64,000 bases of DNA from Malurus cyaneus samueli. Its lineage: Eukaryota > Chordata > Aves > Passeriformes > Maluridae. The translations under genes were made by a program, and so were the position numbers. Every line of letters begins with the position of its first letter. Position 1 is the first letter of the stretch. The stretch lies in assembly GCA_009741485.1 (NCBI GenBank), contig CM019217.1, positions 43,812,266-43,876,265 of the forward strand. Direction: 5' to 3'. Positions 10,546 through 24,850 of this stretch are shown piece after piece. The notes beneath the pieces were generated by a model. The model had not been told where the DNA came from. It was given only the letters and a program-made list of their open reading frames with translations, and searched no databases.

Positions 10546-13500
10546 GCCACAGCCAGGGAGACTGGAGGAAAACATCTCTGCTTTGCCTGTGGTTGCCTTT
10601 CCAGCCTTTCAAATGATCCAGTGACAGCAAACTGGACACAAAACTGCCTGTCATCCCTGGGGAGGGGTTCCGCAGGAAAAGCAATTGTAAAACAGTACCC
10701 CATCCTCATGGTCTGGACAGAGCAGAAACTTCAGGGGAACAGTCAAAACGCAGGCACACCGGGGAGCAAAGCAACTGTCGCGCCCATGCTGCATGGGGAG
10801 CGGTGCTGAGAGGCTGAAAACTGGCTCCGTGGAAACACGCCGCCCTGGGACACCACACCTGAGAGAAGTGACACTGCCAGGTCTTGTTTACACAGGACAT
10901 AGGCTGTGCTCTCTCTCTCTATCTCTTTGCAGGAAGGCAGACTTAAATCTGCCCTACTCCCCACAGTGGAGTACCATTATCCCACTGTTAAGATGTTAAA
11001 ACCATCCCATTTATTTTGTAGACTACTTTACTTATAAATGCTTCCATAATTAAACAAGTGTGATGGTGGGAAATCTGCTTTGTAATTTTTTTAAGGTGTT
11101 ATAAACAGAAGAGATAAACAAAGGTGGAAACAAAAGGAAGGAAAGGTAAAAATAAAATATGTTAGCAAATCAGGTAATTGCAACATCTAAAAAAATCTGA
11201 GGATGCAGGTTGCCAGGCTAAATTTTCGTTCTGTCTGTTGACAAATATAATGGACTGTAGTGAGCTAGGAGCAGAATGCAAAGACAACCACAGCTTGTAA
11301 CATTAAACATTATTTAGGTTATGAATTTAAATGGGAATAGGGATAAACTAAATCTGCATTACAGTGGGCCCAATATAAACTGGATAAATCAATGTGAAAA
11401 CAGAACCAAACCTTGGAACTTTGCTGTGCACTTATACAGTTTACATGGTCATGTGGGCAAAAAAAATAAATTAGAAAACCATGGAATGAATCTGCAAATA
11501 CAGCATTTCTGTCCAAGTCTAAATGTATTATCCAAAATAAGCCTGGTTTTGTATTTACCTAATCAAGTGTATCATCTCTTATTTTCTTTATTCCACTTGT
11601 GTGCCGTATCATGATAAGTTCAGTTTAAGATTACTCTAAAAGGAATGCTTTCTGCATCCCAGCTCTTAAGTGGCAAATATCTGCAGGCAGACACCATTGA
11701 GATATTTTAACAGCACATCATGCAGAGCAGGTCATACAGTAGTAGGTTTCTGCAATGGCAGCCAAGTGGCTAACCAGTCGGAAGACCACTGTTTTCAAGC
11801 GAACAATACTAAGATGCTTTGCAGTCAAGGTGTGTTAAAGCCTGCAGGAAAGGGTGTGGTACACTCACACAAGTGTGTCTGTGGCCAAGGTGTTCCCAGG
11901 AACGTGGGGTGAGTCACCAATGTCACATTGCTGTGACAGGTGACATTTAGTAGCTGCATTATACCTAAACAGAAGTATGAGCAAAACCTTGCTACATGCA
12001 GGCACTGAAGTGCGATGTGACCACCTGATGCTTTACAGAAAGCCTCAGGGAGCACACAGGACTGAAGATGGATCATAGGATCATAGCCTGACAGAAAAAA
12101 TGGGCCCTCTGTGCCTGGCGAGCAGCTGTGAGGAGATTAATAAATTTGAAGAGTCTAGCCATGTATTACCCCACTGTAATGAACAGAAATATCCTTTTAA
12201 TAATTTCTAAGCTAATTTGATAGTTAATTTCAGAAAGCAAGTCAGTATATGCTGTAGTTGAAATTTGATGTTGGGAAGCTGTAAAATAAAACTTTTTTTT
12301 CCTACCTTATTGGGCTTTAGGCAAAATTCACCGCATCCTTAGCCAAGGATAATTCATCCTTTGACTTCAGCTGTGCAACTTGACAGGCAAATGGGAGCTC
12401 TGGTGTGTCACCATCACATTAAAGCCTCCTTGGCTGTAGAGAGGTGCTCTGTTTCCCAGTTGCACGTTGCACCATTCCCTGTGCCACCAAGGAGGCTTGC
12501 CTGCAGACCTGCCAAGGCTCATCAGCCACCCAGCACGCTTGCACGCCTCCAGTCAGGACTTCCAGTTCTGCTGTGGCACATTTTGGAGAGGGAAAACTCA
12601 GGTACTTTCCAGCCCATCACACCTGTGCTACTGGGGCAGCTGGACATAGATGGCTCTGAGCCCCACACTCTGTGGTTGAGCCGCCCCAGTGACTCTACAA
12701 GAGCTCATAGGGCTAAGCATGCCAAAGCTGCCCCAAAAACCAACGTGGCCTGAGGGGCTTTGCAAGATTTGCCTCTCCCCTATAAAAAAGACATGGTCAC
12801 CTTGTATTTTTGAGAGCACTCTGTAGCTCCTGCACTCCCTGGTTTTATGGGGCCTTGGAGCAGCCAGCACATGGAACCTTACTGTCCAAAAGCCCAGTTC
12901 AACCATGGTTTATGGTGCATATGACGATCCTCCTTCATGCTCACAGGCATGAGGGGATGATGACAGCATGGCCCAGAGACAGAGCCATGTGAGTGTCCTG
13001 TTGGAAGATCCCCATCTCCTGGCCCCTCAGAGCTGATGTTTTCTCCTGCACATCCAGGGCACAATGGTGACAACGAGCACTTTCAGCCACTGCCAGCCTG
13101 CTTGTTTTCCAGTACCACAGACCCCATACCTACTGACATAAATCTGAGCTGAATATCAGGCTTCAAGTCACATTAATCCTACTACAAGTTCATACCGTGC
13201 GGTGTGGCCAAGGAGCTCAGTACAAGAAATGGAAGAAGGGAGAGAGAGAAATATAAAGGGAGCAGGGGCGAGTTTGCACCTGTGCTGGGGACATGGCAGA
13301 GACCAGCTGGAGGGTTTCTGACAGAGTTTCAGAACATCTTTCATTTCAAAGGCAATCCTTTCTATGAGCTGAAACACCTTACCATGTGGCACTGCATAAA
13401 AAAGCATGAATTAGTTTTGCTGTTCAGGGGATCTTGCATCCCTGATGGACAGTGAAAGAGGACAGCTGGTGAGTCCCAGCACACAGGGAGAGGTGCAAAG

Positions 13501-16500
13501 GGACCTGGTGTCTCTGTTTCCACCCAGAGATCCCCGGTGCAGCATAGCACAGCCGAGCACAGGGCTTACTGATAGAGTAAGATGAATGGAAGGTACTTTT
13601 TTTCTCAGAAAGGCAGTGGTTTGTGCTGGGAGCAGTAGGGAGAGAGCCTCTTTTGGCTGGGCTAAGACTGTTAACACCACCAAATCTCTGTCAAATGGCC
13701 ATAGTTCACAGCACCTTCAAATTAGTTAGGAATTGGGCAAATGGCTCTTCTTGCTAATGAACAGGCTGAACTTGCCAACCAGCTCATGTGGGGAGAAAAA
13801 GGACTAATAAATCCCATGTCTTCTGACAGGTTTACACTGGTCCAGACTGATGCCTGGGCTCAAGTGGCATCTTTTGAGTCCACATACTGATGAGGCTAAC
13901 TGGGGCCCAGTGACTCTGTAACCACTGCCTACACACAGCTGGGACAGGGAGCTGTGAAAGCAGCCTCTGCCCCATGGTAGTCACTGGCTAAAACTGTGAG
14001 CCCAGACAAGCACGGGGTAGCTGTGCTGCTGGTGCCAGACTGCTGCCATGTCAGTCTTCTTCGATGTTAGGATTCAGCTGGGAAAATCAATACTCCCTGG
14101 TTGGGAGACAAGAAAATTTGTCTAAAAACTGCTGGCATATGAGAAGATTCACCAGCATGAAATGGCAAAGCTTTGTTTTGACTCTCCTGCTCAGCTTACA
14201 GGTGACACTGAGGAGAGTTAAACAAGGTGGGGACAGAAAAATTTTTTAGGTTTGCCAGAAACAACAGTTTTTGTCTTAGTTTTTCTCTTTGTCTGCTAAA
14301 CTCCAAAATCATTTTTTTCAGACAGGAAATAGCTAGGAAAGATGTGACGTGAGGTGCCTTTTCTCTGTGTGTACATTACCATTGACACTGCTCACCACAG
14401 GTTTACCTCTAAACATGGTGGTGCTTTTTCCTCCCTGCTTCTTCTACTCTGCTTTGTAATCCCCACAACCAGTTCCTGCACTTAGCAAGGAGTTGTGTGT
14501 CCTTCCAGGGCAAATGAGATTGGTTTTAAGCATGGCATATGTTAGTTATTGTTTACAGTGAAAGTTTCAGCTTTGACCTGAGACCAATGCAATGGCTCCG
14601 AGTATTGGAGAACGTCAAATTAACATAAATCTCTCTCTCATTTCCTCGTGTTCATCTGCTGTACATGCAGGCTCCAGGCCACAAGCTCCAGTGAAGCCTT
14701 CAGAGACAGACAGCAAAGGGAGACATGAAAGACACACACCCAGTTAAACCAAGCTGCTAAAATGAGAGCTGGTTAGAGCAGTGTGAGATGCCCTGCAGGT
14801 AGCAGGATGGTATCTGTTCCCTACGACCCTTTTGCTGGGTAACAGTGAAAGGACAACAACTGTCAGGGAGGGCCTCTTGCTGCCCTGCTTTCATATGTGA
14901 AAGCCTTATTTGCTTTGCCAAAATAAAGCTGGTGCCTCTCAACTGCAGAAATACTCATGTCCACAAGTGGCTTGCCTGGCCTCTCACAATGTGTTGTGGC
15001 CACATCCAAGACCCCAAATCAAGATCGGAGCAGGGCTGTGGTAGATGCTGCAAATCAAAACACTGGTGCAGGAAGCCCCACACCCTGCTACAATTTCCAT
15101 GCTGGTGTGGAACAGGACAGGGGTACCAACAACTGGCTGGGAGTATGGTCATGACTAATGGCAATTCAATCAGCCTGGAAAGCATATTCTGGGAACATTC
15201 AGAAGTCCTTCAAAATCACTCACAGAGGAAACCAAACAAACCCTTGTACAAATGAAGCCAGCTAGCTTTAAAGCTATCCCAAGCAGCCCTTGGTGTCCCT
15301 CACAGGCTGACGCGGACTGCTACAGCCTTTGTGGCCCCGCTCTGTGTGATCAGGGTGGCACAGCAGCCAGGAGAGCTGTCAGAGCAGGGCAGGTGACACT
15401 GCAGAGCTGCTTCATCCTCTACCACGGAGCACATGCCTGCTGGTACCTCACAGAGTACTCCTTACGCCTTCAGTAACTCTGCCCCCGCCAAAAATTGGGT
15501 GGAGGGAGCCGAACCCCACACAGCTGCAAGGCAGTTACAATGGGAACGCAAATTAAAGCCACCCATTTATGTAAACTACCTCAAAGTACTGAATACAAAA
15601 GTAGATGCATAGAAACAGAATTGCAATACCAGTTTCAGGCAGGATCCACTGGAGCACAAGATGAATTATATACATATAGGATTTCAAAGGAGATCATTAG
15701 GATAGACCGAGTTCTGCCCACGTCTTAATGACCTGAATAGATTAGCCTCTCCCTCCTCACTACCTTGTGCTATCTGGCTGGAGATTGACACTGCAGAGAT
15801 TTCCACCTTCATGCTTTGGGCCTTAAAGCAGAGCTTCAGCTTTGAGGAGAGGACAGCAGGCAGTGGTGTCCTGCTGCACCCCAAGGAGCTCCCACCACCC
15901 TGACAGGGATGGCTTGTTTGCAGAGACAAGCCCTGGGACCAGCCTCAAAGTAGAAAACAGGCAAAAGGGAAGAAGAGAGGCCTAGCTGAGTGTTCTTGAG
16001 GTGGGCAAGGAATGACAAGGGGGAAGAGTGTCTGAAATGAACCTTTCCCTGGTGTTTCTCAAGCATCACTAGAGGAAAGCAAAAAAAAAGAAAATTAAAA
16101 AAAAGGGGAAGAAATAATTATATTAAGTGGAGAGTTTAAACAAAAAAAAACCCCAAATATGCAAGACATGCATGAAGGGCATAGGAGATGCCCCTGCACC
16201 TTGCAGATCCTTCCTTAAAACAAGTGCTCCCAGCTCTGGAAAATAAGTGCCTGTTGTCCGGCGGGGCAAAGGCTGAGCTTGGCTCCTCGCAGCCTGTGCA
16301 GGGTTTCCCTGCAGGGCACTTTGCCCATCCCTGTACGGAGCAGCTCTGCCCTTCCGGAGCACAGGTAAATAATCCCACGCGTGCACGCCTTGGGGCGAGT
16401 ACATTTTTCCTGGGTGAATACAGTTTTTCCAAATAATTAAGATAGGATAACCAAGAGTAAGAGACCAGATTATACAGCAGAGCTCATGAATTTCCATGGA

Positions 16501-17904
16501 AGGCTAGGAATGCTGTGCTACAGGTAAGCACTGCTGTCACCTCTGCTGTTTTTCAAGACCAGTTTCCGAAGGTAATTTTTGGCTTGCGATAAACATCGTT
16601 GGAATCACTCCAGATTTATTCTCTGTCAATCACATCCATTAACCGTCCCCTTATCTGGTTGGTCGGTGTCCTTATGACCCCAAGCCTGGAGCCCCTGAGG
16701 GAGCCCTCCTGCAACCACAGCAAACTCCCCATCAGGTTTCCTGTGTCCTGCATGCAGCACAGCGAGTCTGAATGGCTGAATACAAGTGCCCACCCCAAAA
16801 CTGTGACTCTTTGCAAAACAGCAGGAGAACTTTTGGTAGGGCAGACCTAGGGCCAGTGTTAGCATCGTTTAACCCAAGCAGGCAGGTTCAGATGAGGCAA
16901 CCTGACACAATCTGTGTTTTACCTCTCTCTTTGCCAAGAAAAATGTGCAGCTGTTTGGGTTCCCATGGCATTTATTTGATACTCTTTTATCCTAAGCTCT
17001 GTGCTCTTTCATGTAATAAACAAATCACAAGTCTTGTTTTACATATCTTCGCATATGAAATCTCTTTCCAATTCTTCTTATGCTTATCTAAAAAGTGCCT
17101 AGCAAACTGCTGCATTAAACAAAAATTAAGTCAAGGTTGGGGCTCCTGTACCCAGAGCCCTGAGGTTTTATAGAGCTTTCTCTGTGCAGCTTCTATTTCT
17201 GTCTGATTAAGCTATCTAATTCTCAGAGGTTAAGCTATCTAAACTGACTGGGTACTGAAGCATGTAAAATGTGAACGCACTGAGCTTTAATCACAGTCTG
17301 TAGACTACACCTCTCTCTCCATCCATATATATATGTGGGAGCTGTTTTCTTGCAATTTCTTGATGGTATGCTTGCATCTAGTAGCATCTCACATTAACCA
17401 GAGTGTGCTGGAGTGAAGGACACAGATTATGGAAGTGAAGCTAAATGTGCAGCTACAGCAGCTAAGTTGACCCTGTATCCCCTCGGTGTCCTGCTACCCC
17501 CACAGCATCTTCTGTGTCACTACCCACACTAGTGGCTTGTCCTTGCTCAGGAAACACTGCTGCCACTATGGAAGTCAGGGACAAGAAGAAAGGCAAAGAC
17601 ACAGCTCCCACAGTAATGCACTTCAGACAAGAGAGAGCTGCCAAGCTCTCCTCCCTCCCTGTACCTCACTATGATATTTAGAATTCCTTTGATTTTTACA
17701 TTTGAGAAAAATCCTTACAGAGGGAGTATTTCCAGTCTGGCACAGTGTGCCCTGGGAGAAGAAGACGCACAAGAGCTGTTCTGCAGCTCTGGCCCATGGA
17801 GGTTATCAGGAAAGAGTGTAGTGAGCCTGATGCAACCCTGCAAATCCCAGCATTAGGAAGCCCAGGGACTTCCCAGGCCACAGGCAGCATCTGCAGCTGC
17901 AGCT

Positions 17905-18250
17905 CTAACAGGCCTCCATAGCCTGCTTTCCCATTAATTTGCCTAATTGCTTTTTGAATCAATGTATAGTTTCAGCACCTGAAGCATCCCATGGCAATGA
18001 GTTCCACCAATTAATTATGGTTGTGTGAAAAAAATACTTCCTCTTCTATGCCTTAAAAAATATATGCCTGATGATTTCATTTAACATCCCTCAGCTCCTA
18101 CGAGCAACTGCTGCCATTCCTCCTGCTGTTTGTCACATTGCAGATTTCAGTCGCAGCCTAGAGTCCTCCCTTTTCTATTCTAGGCTAAATTTGAGCAATT
18201 TGGTCTATTTTCATACAGATAGCATTGTGCATCTCTGATAATTCCTGTCA
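17905..18250 (-). mobile_element. old CR1 LINE 3' fragment
   Basis: The plus strand reads TAATTTGCCTAATTGCTTTT, then CCCATGGCAATGAGTTCCAC, AATTAATTATGGTTGTGTGA and AAATACTTCCTCTTCTATGC. This is the reverse complement of the older CR1 3' region (sense 'tgtggaactcattgccac ... caattagacaaattaatg'). The element is therefore in minus orientation, 5'-truncated and strongly diverged. The right boundary is approximate. Confidence 0.75.
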
Positions 18251-21200
18251 TACACCTCTCTGCTTTTCCCCATTCAAGTACAGCTTGATTTTCAAGAGTG
18301 CCACACACCCACAATCCCGAGGTTGCTCAGTAGGAACCGAAGGCACTGTGCCCTGCATCCTTTGAAAAATCATATTTGCTGCTATGAGTTGTGCTCCAAA
18401 ACTGACTGCAGCCATCTCAGCAGATGTCCCGGAGGCATTCAGCACTGACCCTGCTTTTGGTGAAGGGGTGGCAGAAGCAGACCTGGCTCCCAGGGCATCT
18501 GCAGACATCAGCTCCAAAGTGCCAGCCACGGCCAGCTCTGGCACTTGCTTCTTGGTGCCTCTGTCACTAAGCCCACAAACAATAGGTGACTGCCACAACA
18601 TTTGTATTTGAGATCATGGGGACAATCGAGGTAATACGTTCATTGAGCAATTGCGTTACCTCAATGAAACATTTATAGACGCTTGCAATAGAAATATTGT
18701 AGATAGGAGAAGAAATTACCTCAGACAGGATCAAATATGCAAAGCTAACTGTAGCTGTGGACTTCTCCCACAAGATAAACAAGTGGCTAAGGCCTCAAGG
18801 GGAATAGCAGGAGAGGGGAATGCCGGTAAGCTATTCTAGTGCCAGATATTTTTTTTGCAGGGCTTTAGTAGGAACTGTATCTGGAAGTCCCAGGATGGTC
18901 TTGCCCCTGCCTGAGGACTGTTCTGCTGGAACTCAACTTCTGCAGAGCCTGTCACCCCAAACCCTGCAGACCAAGGCCAGAGCAGATTTGTGCCTACTTT
19001 TTGTTAGCAACTGTTTGGAAACTGAACAGGACACAAATGTAGGCACAGATTTTGAAAGAAGAGGGGGAATGTTTACAAGAGCCGGACACTTAAGCTGACT
19101 TCCTCTTGCTCCTGAGATGCAAAGATGATTCCAGTGTTCCATCCCCTCCAAAACAACCACAAGGAAGACAGGTAAAAGGTAGGGCAGAGAAAAAGCTGAG
19201 ATTCAAAGCACTATGCCCATCTCTCTGCGTCCCTTGGGATAACAACCCCCCAACCACTTCTCCAGGCATCACAACTCCCAGAGGGCTGCAGTGGGCCAGC
19301 TCGGATTATCTTTGCCATCTCTTGGCATTTTTCTAGTTTGGTGTATAATCCATCTTTCTTTAAGCACTCTGTTTTTCTTGAAGAGAGTTGCTATTCCCTT
19401 CAAAACATAGCTCTGTTTATTCAAAACAAGCAAGGACTGGTATCACACCATGCCAAACGGCGCCCGAGTTGCTGCTGGGTGACGCTTGACAGTGCTGAGC
19501 TGCAGGTGACAACTCCTTTTTCCACCCAGTGAAACAGGCAAGGATATGCCCATATTAAACCACCACTTATCTGTTGAGACAGAGACTTTTTTCCTCTGGT
19601 TGCCAGCATGGATAACAGTCTGAATCTTCCTTTTCTTTATCAGAAAGCATTTACAGACATTTCCATCATTCCTTCTCTAAAGCTATTCTGCAAAAGATGA
19701 GCGAAACAATTAAATTGTTGGCTTAGCAGGAGTGAGACAGCTCTTCTTTTAGACAGGGAATTTTGATTGCACCCTGTTACTTCATCTCTTTAGAATATTC
19801 ACTAGACAAAGTAATTTTCCTGTCTCTAAACAGTGCTAAGCTGTCAGACTCCTTTTCTCTGAGCAAAAGATAGTGCAGCATCTTCTCCCCACACAAGTAC
19901 TTTTTTTTGGAAAATAAAAAAAGAAAAGGAGAAGAGAAAACACTCCCACTTCTCCAGTGGTCACTTCAAGGCAAGAAGAAAACTGATCATATAAAACCTC
20001 AGCACCCAGGAATTGCTCCTAGAAGGACTGCCACCCTAGGAGAGTCAGCCCCACCTGGGAGTATAATATCAGGAGACCCATTAAAATAGACAACCCTGCA
20101 AACATTCTTCCATTTAGTTTTAAACAGCAGTGGGGCTGAAATTCAGCCTCAAACAGGATGGGGGGATGTGGAGGGTGAAGGATTGGGGCAGGGCAAAAAG
20201 AGATTACCCAGAGTCCTCCCTTGCAACCAGCACAGACACTGCCCATGTTGTTTGGTTAATTGAGGAAACAATGTCCTCTTTCAGGGACTGCAGGTGGCTT
20301 GGGGCATTGCAGAAAAGGGACATTATGGCTTTCTCTGATAGCGTGGTTGAAAGGTTTGGAGCCTATGTACAAAAAAGCCTTTGCTGAGGGTATTGCTGCT
20401 GCATCAAGTATCAATGAAAGCTGCATCTCTGCTGTTATGAATCCAAACAGCACAGAAAATGAATGGGAAGCATTAAGAGTAGCAAAATAGTATTTCAAAC
20501 TGCAATGAACAGCATCCAATTCATCGGTGAATAGCAGGCCTGGGTCAGTGAAAGAATAGCTCTGATTGAAAGAAATATGGCAGAGCCTTGAGCAGTCTGC
20601 AGGAGCAGATGTGCAAAAGAAGTAACCAAAACTGCAGGCACTTCTGAGGCCTCATGTACAGCCAGCTCTGAGCAAGGCAGTCTGGCTGGGCATAGGGTCT
20701 GCTCCCCATGTGAACCAGTTTACAAGGCTTTTAACATCACCACTCCCTGGTCTTTGGAAATAAGCTTCTCTAAAGAAGAAAAACAACCTGTAGGTGCAAC
20801 ATCATTTTAGCCCTGCAGTTTACCTCCAAATGTCATGGTCAATCTTCCAGAAGCCAAACTGCCACAAAAACCATGAAGGCATTATCAGCATTTTTACACT
20901 TAGGCAAAGTAAGGGCAAGTAATAAAACCAGAAGCATACCTTGGATGTCCCAATCTCCCATCCCTAATCATGACCCTGCTTTTCCACCAGCCCCTGTTCG
21001 TTTCTAGGATGCTGCAGTGATGAGGTCTACAAAACCCAAAAGCCAGCCCTGCTTTTTCTCCACTGCTACAGCAAGACAGCCCAGCTTCAGTCTAGTACTG
21101 GTGAGTGCCAGGGACCCCTTGTAGGACCCAACACCTGCTTGCCAGCAGCCTCAGCTCAGCTTGTCCTCTTGCCAGTGCTCAGCAGGCTCTGCACAGTCTT

Positions 21201-22317
21201 TTCCTGGGTGAGTGGGGATGCCCTCTGTGCTGCTGATGGCACCCTGCCTACACCTACCACAAACTAAAGGGAGGCTAAAAAGGCCATGGTCTTGGCCAGG
21301 ATTTAATGGGGACTTGGGCTCTTGGCCCAATGCATGCTAGTCCCTCACAAGGCTGAGCCAATGCCAAGACATGCCCCTCCAGTTTTGCACTGCTTAGGTC
21401 TGCACACTGGACTTTTACACAGAGATTTCTCTGGCTGACCTCTCTGTGGCAGATATTGTCTTCAAAGAGCGGTGACACAGGCATAGCAAGACAGCTGATA
21501 AGGTTTGATGGCTCTTTATTTAGGGGAAATCCTCCGACTATTGCCCAGGGCAAATAAGACTCAGAGGCTTGAATTCCCAGAGGAGGCATTGATGCACCAG
21601 ATCAAAGCCTGCTCCCCAGCTGTCACCGCAGAGGCATCACCTCCAGCCATAACAGGAGGTTATAAAAACAAGGTCTCTCCCTGATACATCCCAGGCTGCT
21701 CAAAAGAAACCGGCTCCAATGAGAGGAAGATGAGAGAGACCCGGCTGCAAGTGCACTGTGGACTTTGGGTGCAAGGGGCAGGTTCCCAGAAATGCTGTGA
21801 GATGGGGGTTCCAGCCCCAGGGATGCACCAGAGCCATGTGGGAGCTGGAGAAAGGCAGTGTGTGCTGCTTGACTCTGCCTATTTCTTGTATTAATTCCTG
21901 TAGGCAGGGATGCATCTGTTTGCATTCATTGGTACACTCTCACACAAGGGAACTTAAATCCATTCTTAAGTTATTAGAAATTCTGGGGGAGAGTTTTTAA
22001 ATCAATGGGGGCATGGGGTCCAGCTGCTGGCAGCATGATTTCTCTCAGGTGGAGGCTTTCCAAAGAGCCTTGCCACTGCTGACACCTCATAAGGAGCCTG
22101 ACTGCAAGTGGGCACAGGCTGCATCAGCCCGCTTGTTGTAACAGACACAGGATTGACTTGCAGGGCACTGAGTGTTCTCACGATGGGACTGCCTGTTGGG
22201 GATGGGCTGCCAGCACTGCTGGCACAGATCATGCCAAGCCGGCATCAGGAACAGCTGGCAGCCCTGTGGAAAACTTGCCTAGTGCAGAAAAGGCCAAAGA
22301 ACTGTGTTAGTTGACAT
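18251..22317. other. intergenic sequence, no gene recognised
   Basis: Unique-looking sequence with short chance frames on both strands. A 117-codon frame at 18248-18601 on the minus strand adjoins the CR1 fragment and has no recognisable domain. No repeat or RNA gene identified. Confidence 0.55.
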
Positions 22318-22445
22318 TGCTTTAATAATTTATATCACATTTTATAGCTGTTGAAGTTACAACTCCTTCAAGGTACTTCAACATGAAAGACAACAAGGTC
22401 CCTGCCTCAGAGACCTTACAGTCTAGTACAGACAGGTAAACATAA
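22318..22445 (-). repeat. ancient amniote interspersed repeat, copy 3
   Basis: TTTAATAATTTATATCAC at the left end, then AAGGTCCCTGCCTCAGAGAC and CTTACAGTCTAGTACAGACA. Same block order and orientation as the copy at 7588 ('taataattt ... gtccctgccccaaagagcttacaatcta'). Confidence 0.55.
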
Positions 22446-22712
22446 CAAGTAGAAACATTAAACTTTAGGTAGGGAGTGGGGACAGGTTGAGGAAGTATGT
22501 ACAGAAATTATCTTTGGCACATCAAAGAGCTGGAAGAAGTCCATCAGAGGATCCTTTAGGCTATTTATGTATTTCAGGTAGCGAGATAAAATCATGAATA
22601 ATGAGTTCCTTCAACCTCTTTGCAGAACCAGGACTGAAGCAAGGCTTATGGAGACACTTCCCTGCAAACGTATGGCCTATGGAAGGGGAATGCTGAATCC
22701 TCCCCAGATTTA

Positions 22713-22750
22713 TTTTACATTTACATTTACATTACATTTATTTACATTTA
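22713..22750. repeat. (TTACAT)n simple repeat
   Basis: TTTACAT units repeated about six times with small length changes. Microsatellite-like. Confidence 0.85.
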
Positions 22751-24721
22751 ACCAGTAACAAGAAAAGAAGCAATGGGTGACACAAGCACACCAGCATCCT
22801 TCCAAGTGTTGGTCCCTGTCCGTGGCTTTATGATCACATTGTCTATCAGCCCATCCTTTGTATTTTCTCTTTTTTTCCACCACAAACTGCTTTTTCTGGA
22901 CTTCCAAGCTACCTACCTCCACAAAACACCCTATTTCAAAGTCAAAGTTCCCACTCGTTAATCCTGCCCTCCCTCACCATACCCAATCCATGCTGTCTTC
23001 ACTGAATCATTGCTGGAAGAAGGAAGTTACACATCAAAGAGGGAATAACTAAACCCAACTTCACCAGAACTCACTGTTGCCTCAGCTCCTGCAGCCAGAC
23101 AGGGGCCGTCCCAACAGCACCTGCTTGCACAGCTTCTCTGGGCAGGGGCAAAGGACTCAGACCCTTCCCTTAAAGACTTTCAAAATTCCACAATACTGCA
23201 GAAAACCAGGATTTCCCGGGTGGAACAGAAAGGCAGATAACCCACTTCCATTCAGACAGTGGGAGGCTCAAGCTTCCAAGTACCAGAGACAGCTTGGGCA
23301 CAGACCAGGAAATGTTTCTGATTTATTTGCATTTGTGAGGACTCCCTTGAGCAGACACAGGACATGAACTTCTTCCATTTCAATGCAAAAATGTATCACC
23401 CAAACCCCCACCAACATAGGTAGCAGCACTGTAGCTGTTCCACTGCCAAACAGACCAAGCCAAGTCTTTTGATTCAATCAGAAATGAAACCTGTGGGTCC
23501 AGAGCTGGAGACCCTTCTCAACAGGCTGATGGAGGTTCCTCCACCAAAGCTCTATAGTCATTGTGTGGAGAGCAGGAGCAGGAAAAAAGCAGCTCCTTCC
23601 CACCCTGCAACTCCCAACTCCTACGCTGCCTCTCTCTTTCCACCAGCCCCAGCACCACAGCAAAGAACTGAGTGAAAAAGTGTTAACTTATTTTTTTTCT
23701 TTTTTTTTTTAAGTGTGGAAAAAAGATGTTAACCAACTGAAGAGCAACCTGGTGAAAAGCATTATTTCTCAGTCAGATAAATTCTACAATCCAGTTCATC
23801 CTGTAACAGCTCCTGTGAGCAACTTGTCAGGCTCTATTATTAATCAGCCACTGGGCAACTAAGCTAGGACTCTTCTACTTTGTGGCAAATAATTGCAAGT
23901 CTGCCACCATTTGGTTTTCTCTTGCCCAGTCTATTGGTCACCATCTCCTCGCCACTCTCGGTTGCTGCGAGTCAAGGAGCTTGTTGGCATTATGGTATTT
24001 TTGGCTGGAGAAAGGTCTCCCCAGATGTCTCTGCTTCCCCACAGCCTGACCTCAGGGCACACAGAGAGACGTAGGCAGAGCCGTGCAACCCAGCAGAACT
24101 CACCACGATAAGTCTGGGGTGGTGAAGGGGCGGACAGGTCGTTTGCCTTTGCATGGCTGGGGGCACACAGGGCTAGTGAGAGGCTGCTCTGCCTCAGCCA
24201 CCTGATAAACTCGGAGATAACTGTCACATTTCTATTCCCCTCCTTTCTCTGCTTGTGCTCCCTTCAGTGAGCACTGCCAGAGACCTGCCCTCCTGAATTA
24301 GCCAGAGGGGACCTCCCTGCCTTGCAGCTCTCCTGACACCTCTCCTCCCCATGGCACCACCCACCGGTTACACAAGCCGGGATACACCTCCCTTGCCATC
24401 CCTTCCCCTCACCTACAGCAAACTTCTCCTTGTTTCCCTTCTGTTTTGACGACTTATCGAGCTGCTGTGGCAAAGCAGAGGCAGATCTCCAACACCTCCT
24501 CCTCAGGCATGTGGATAACAGAGACAGCAGGGAGCAGCAGGGACAAGACTCAACCTCCTCAGCCCCTGCAAGCAGCTGCTGCTATCTACAGAGGGCATAG
24601 AGATCACCAGACACAAAGTACTACACAGTATATCTCACAAGGAGTTACAAAAGGCTTTTAAGTTACCAAATGTTCTCTTTCTCACTTATTTGGCAGCGGA
24701 CACTGTAAATCCATAGTACAC
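22751..24721. other. intergenic sequence, no gene recognised
   Basis: About 2 kb with a T-rich run at 23690-23711 and short chance frames only. Confidence 0.55.
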
Positions 24722-24850
24722 TGTAGACTACAGCTCTCTGAGGTTGGGGTCATCTGCATGCCCTGCTGGGCACAGAGCCCAGAGCTTTCCAGCCATCCCC
24801 ATCCCTTCTAGGCTCCTCTGCTCATTAAAAAAAAATAAAAAATTAAAAAG
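24722..24850 (+). repeat. ancient amniote interspersed repeat, copy 4
   Basis: TGTAGACTACAGCTCTCTGA, GGTTGGGGTCATCTGC, CTGGGCACAGAGCCC, TTCTAGGCTCCTCTGC and an AT-rich end (CATTAAAAAAAAATAAAAAA). Block order matches the copy at 8866 ('agattgtaagctctctggggcaggg ... cgcctagcaca ... ctcctaggcgct ... aataataa'). Weaker than copies 1-3. Confidence 0.4.

Larger units (their letters stand above)
9080..17900. other. intergenic sequence, no gene recognised
   Basis: Roughly 9 kb without a supportable gene. It includes a CTCF-like site at 10118-10131 and a C-rich run with an ambiguous base at 10525-10545. Moderately GC-rich patches near 12.4-13.1, 15.0-15.5 and 16.2-16.4 kb give several overlapping frames on both strands, none resembling a known protein. 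Confidence 0.55.

Noticed and set aside
12066..12092. Possible CR1 tail (GGATCATAGGATCATAG)
   Set aside because: Only about 20 nt resemble the CR1 end and the adjacent sequence does not continue the CR1 3' region.
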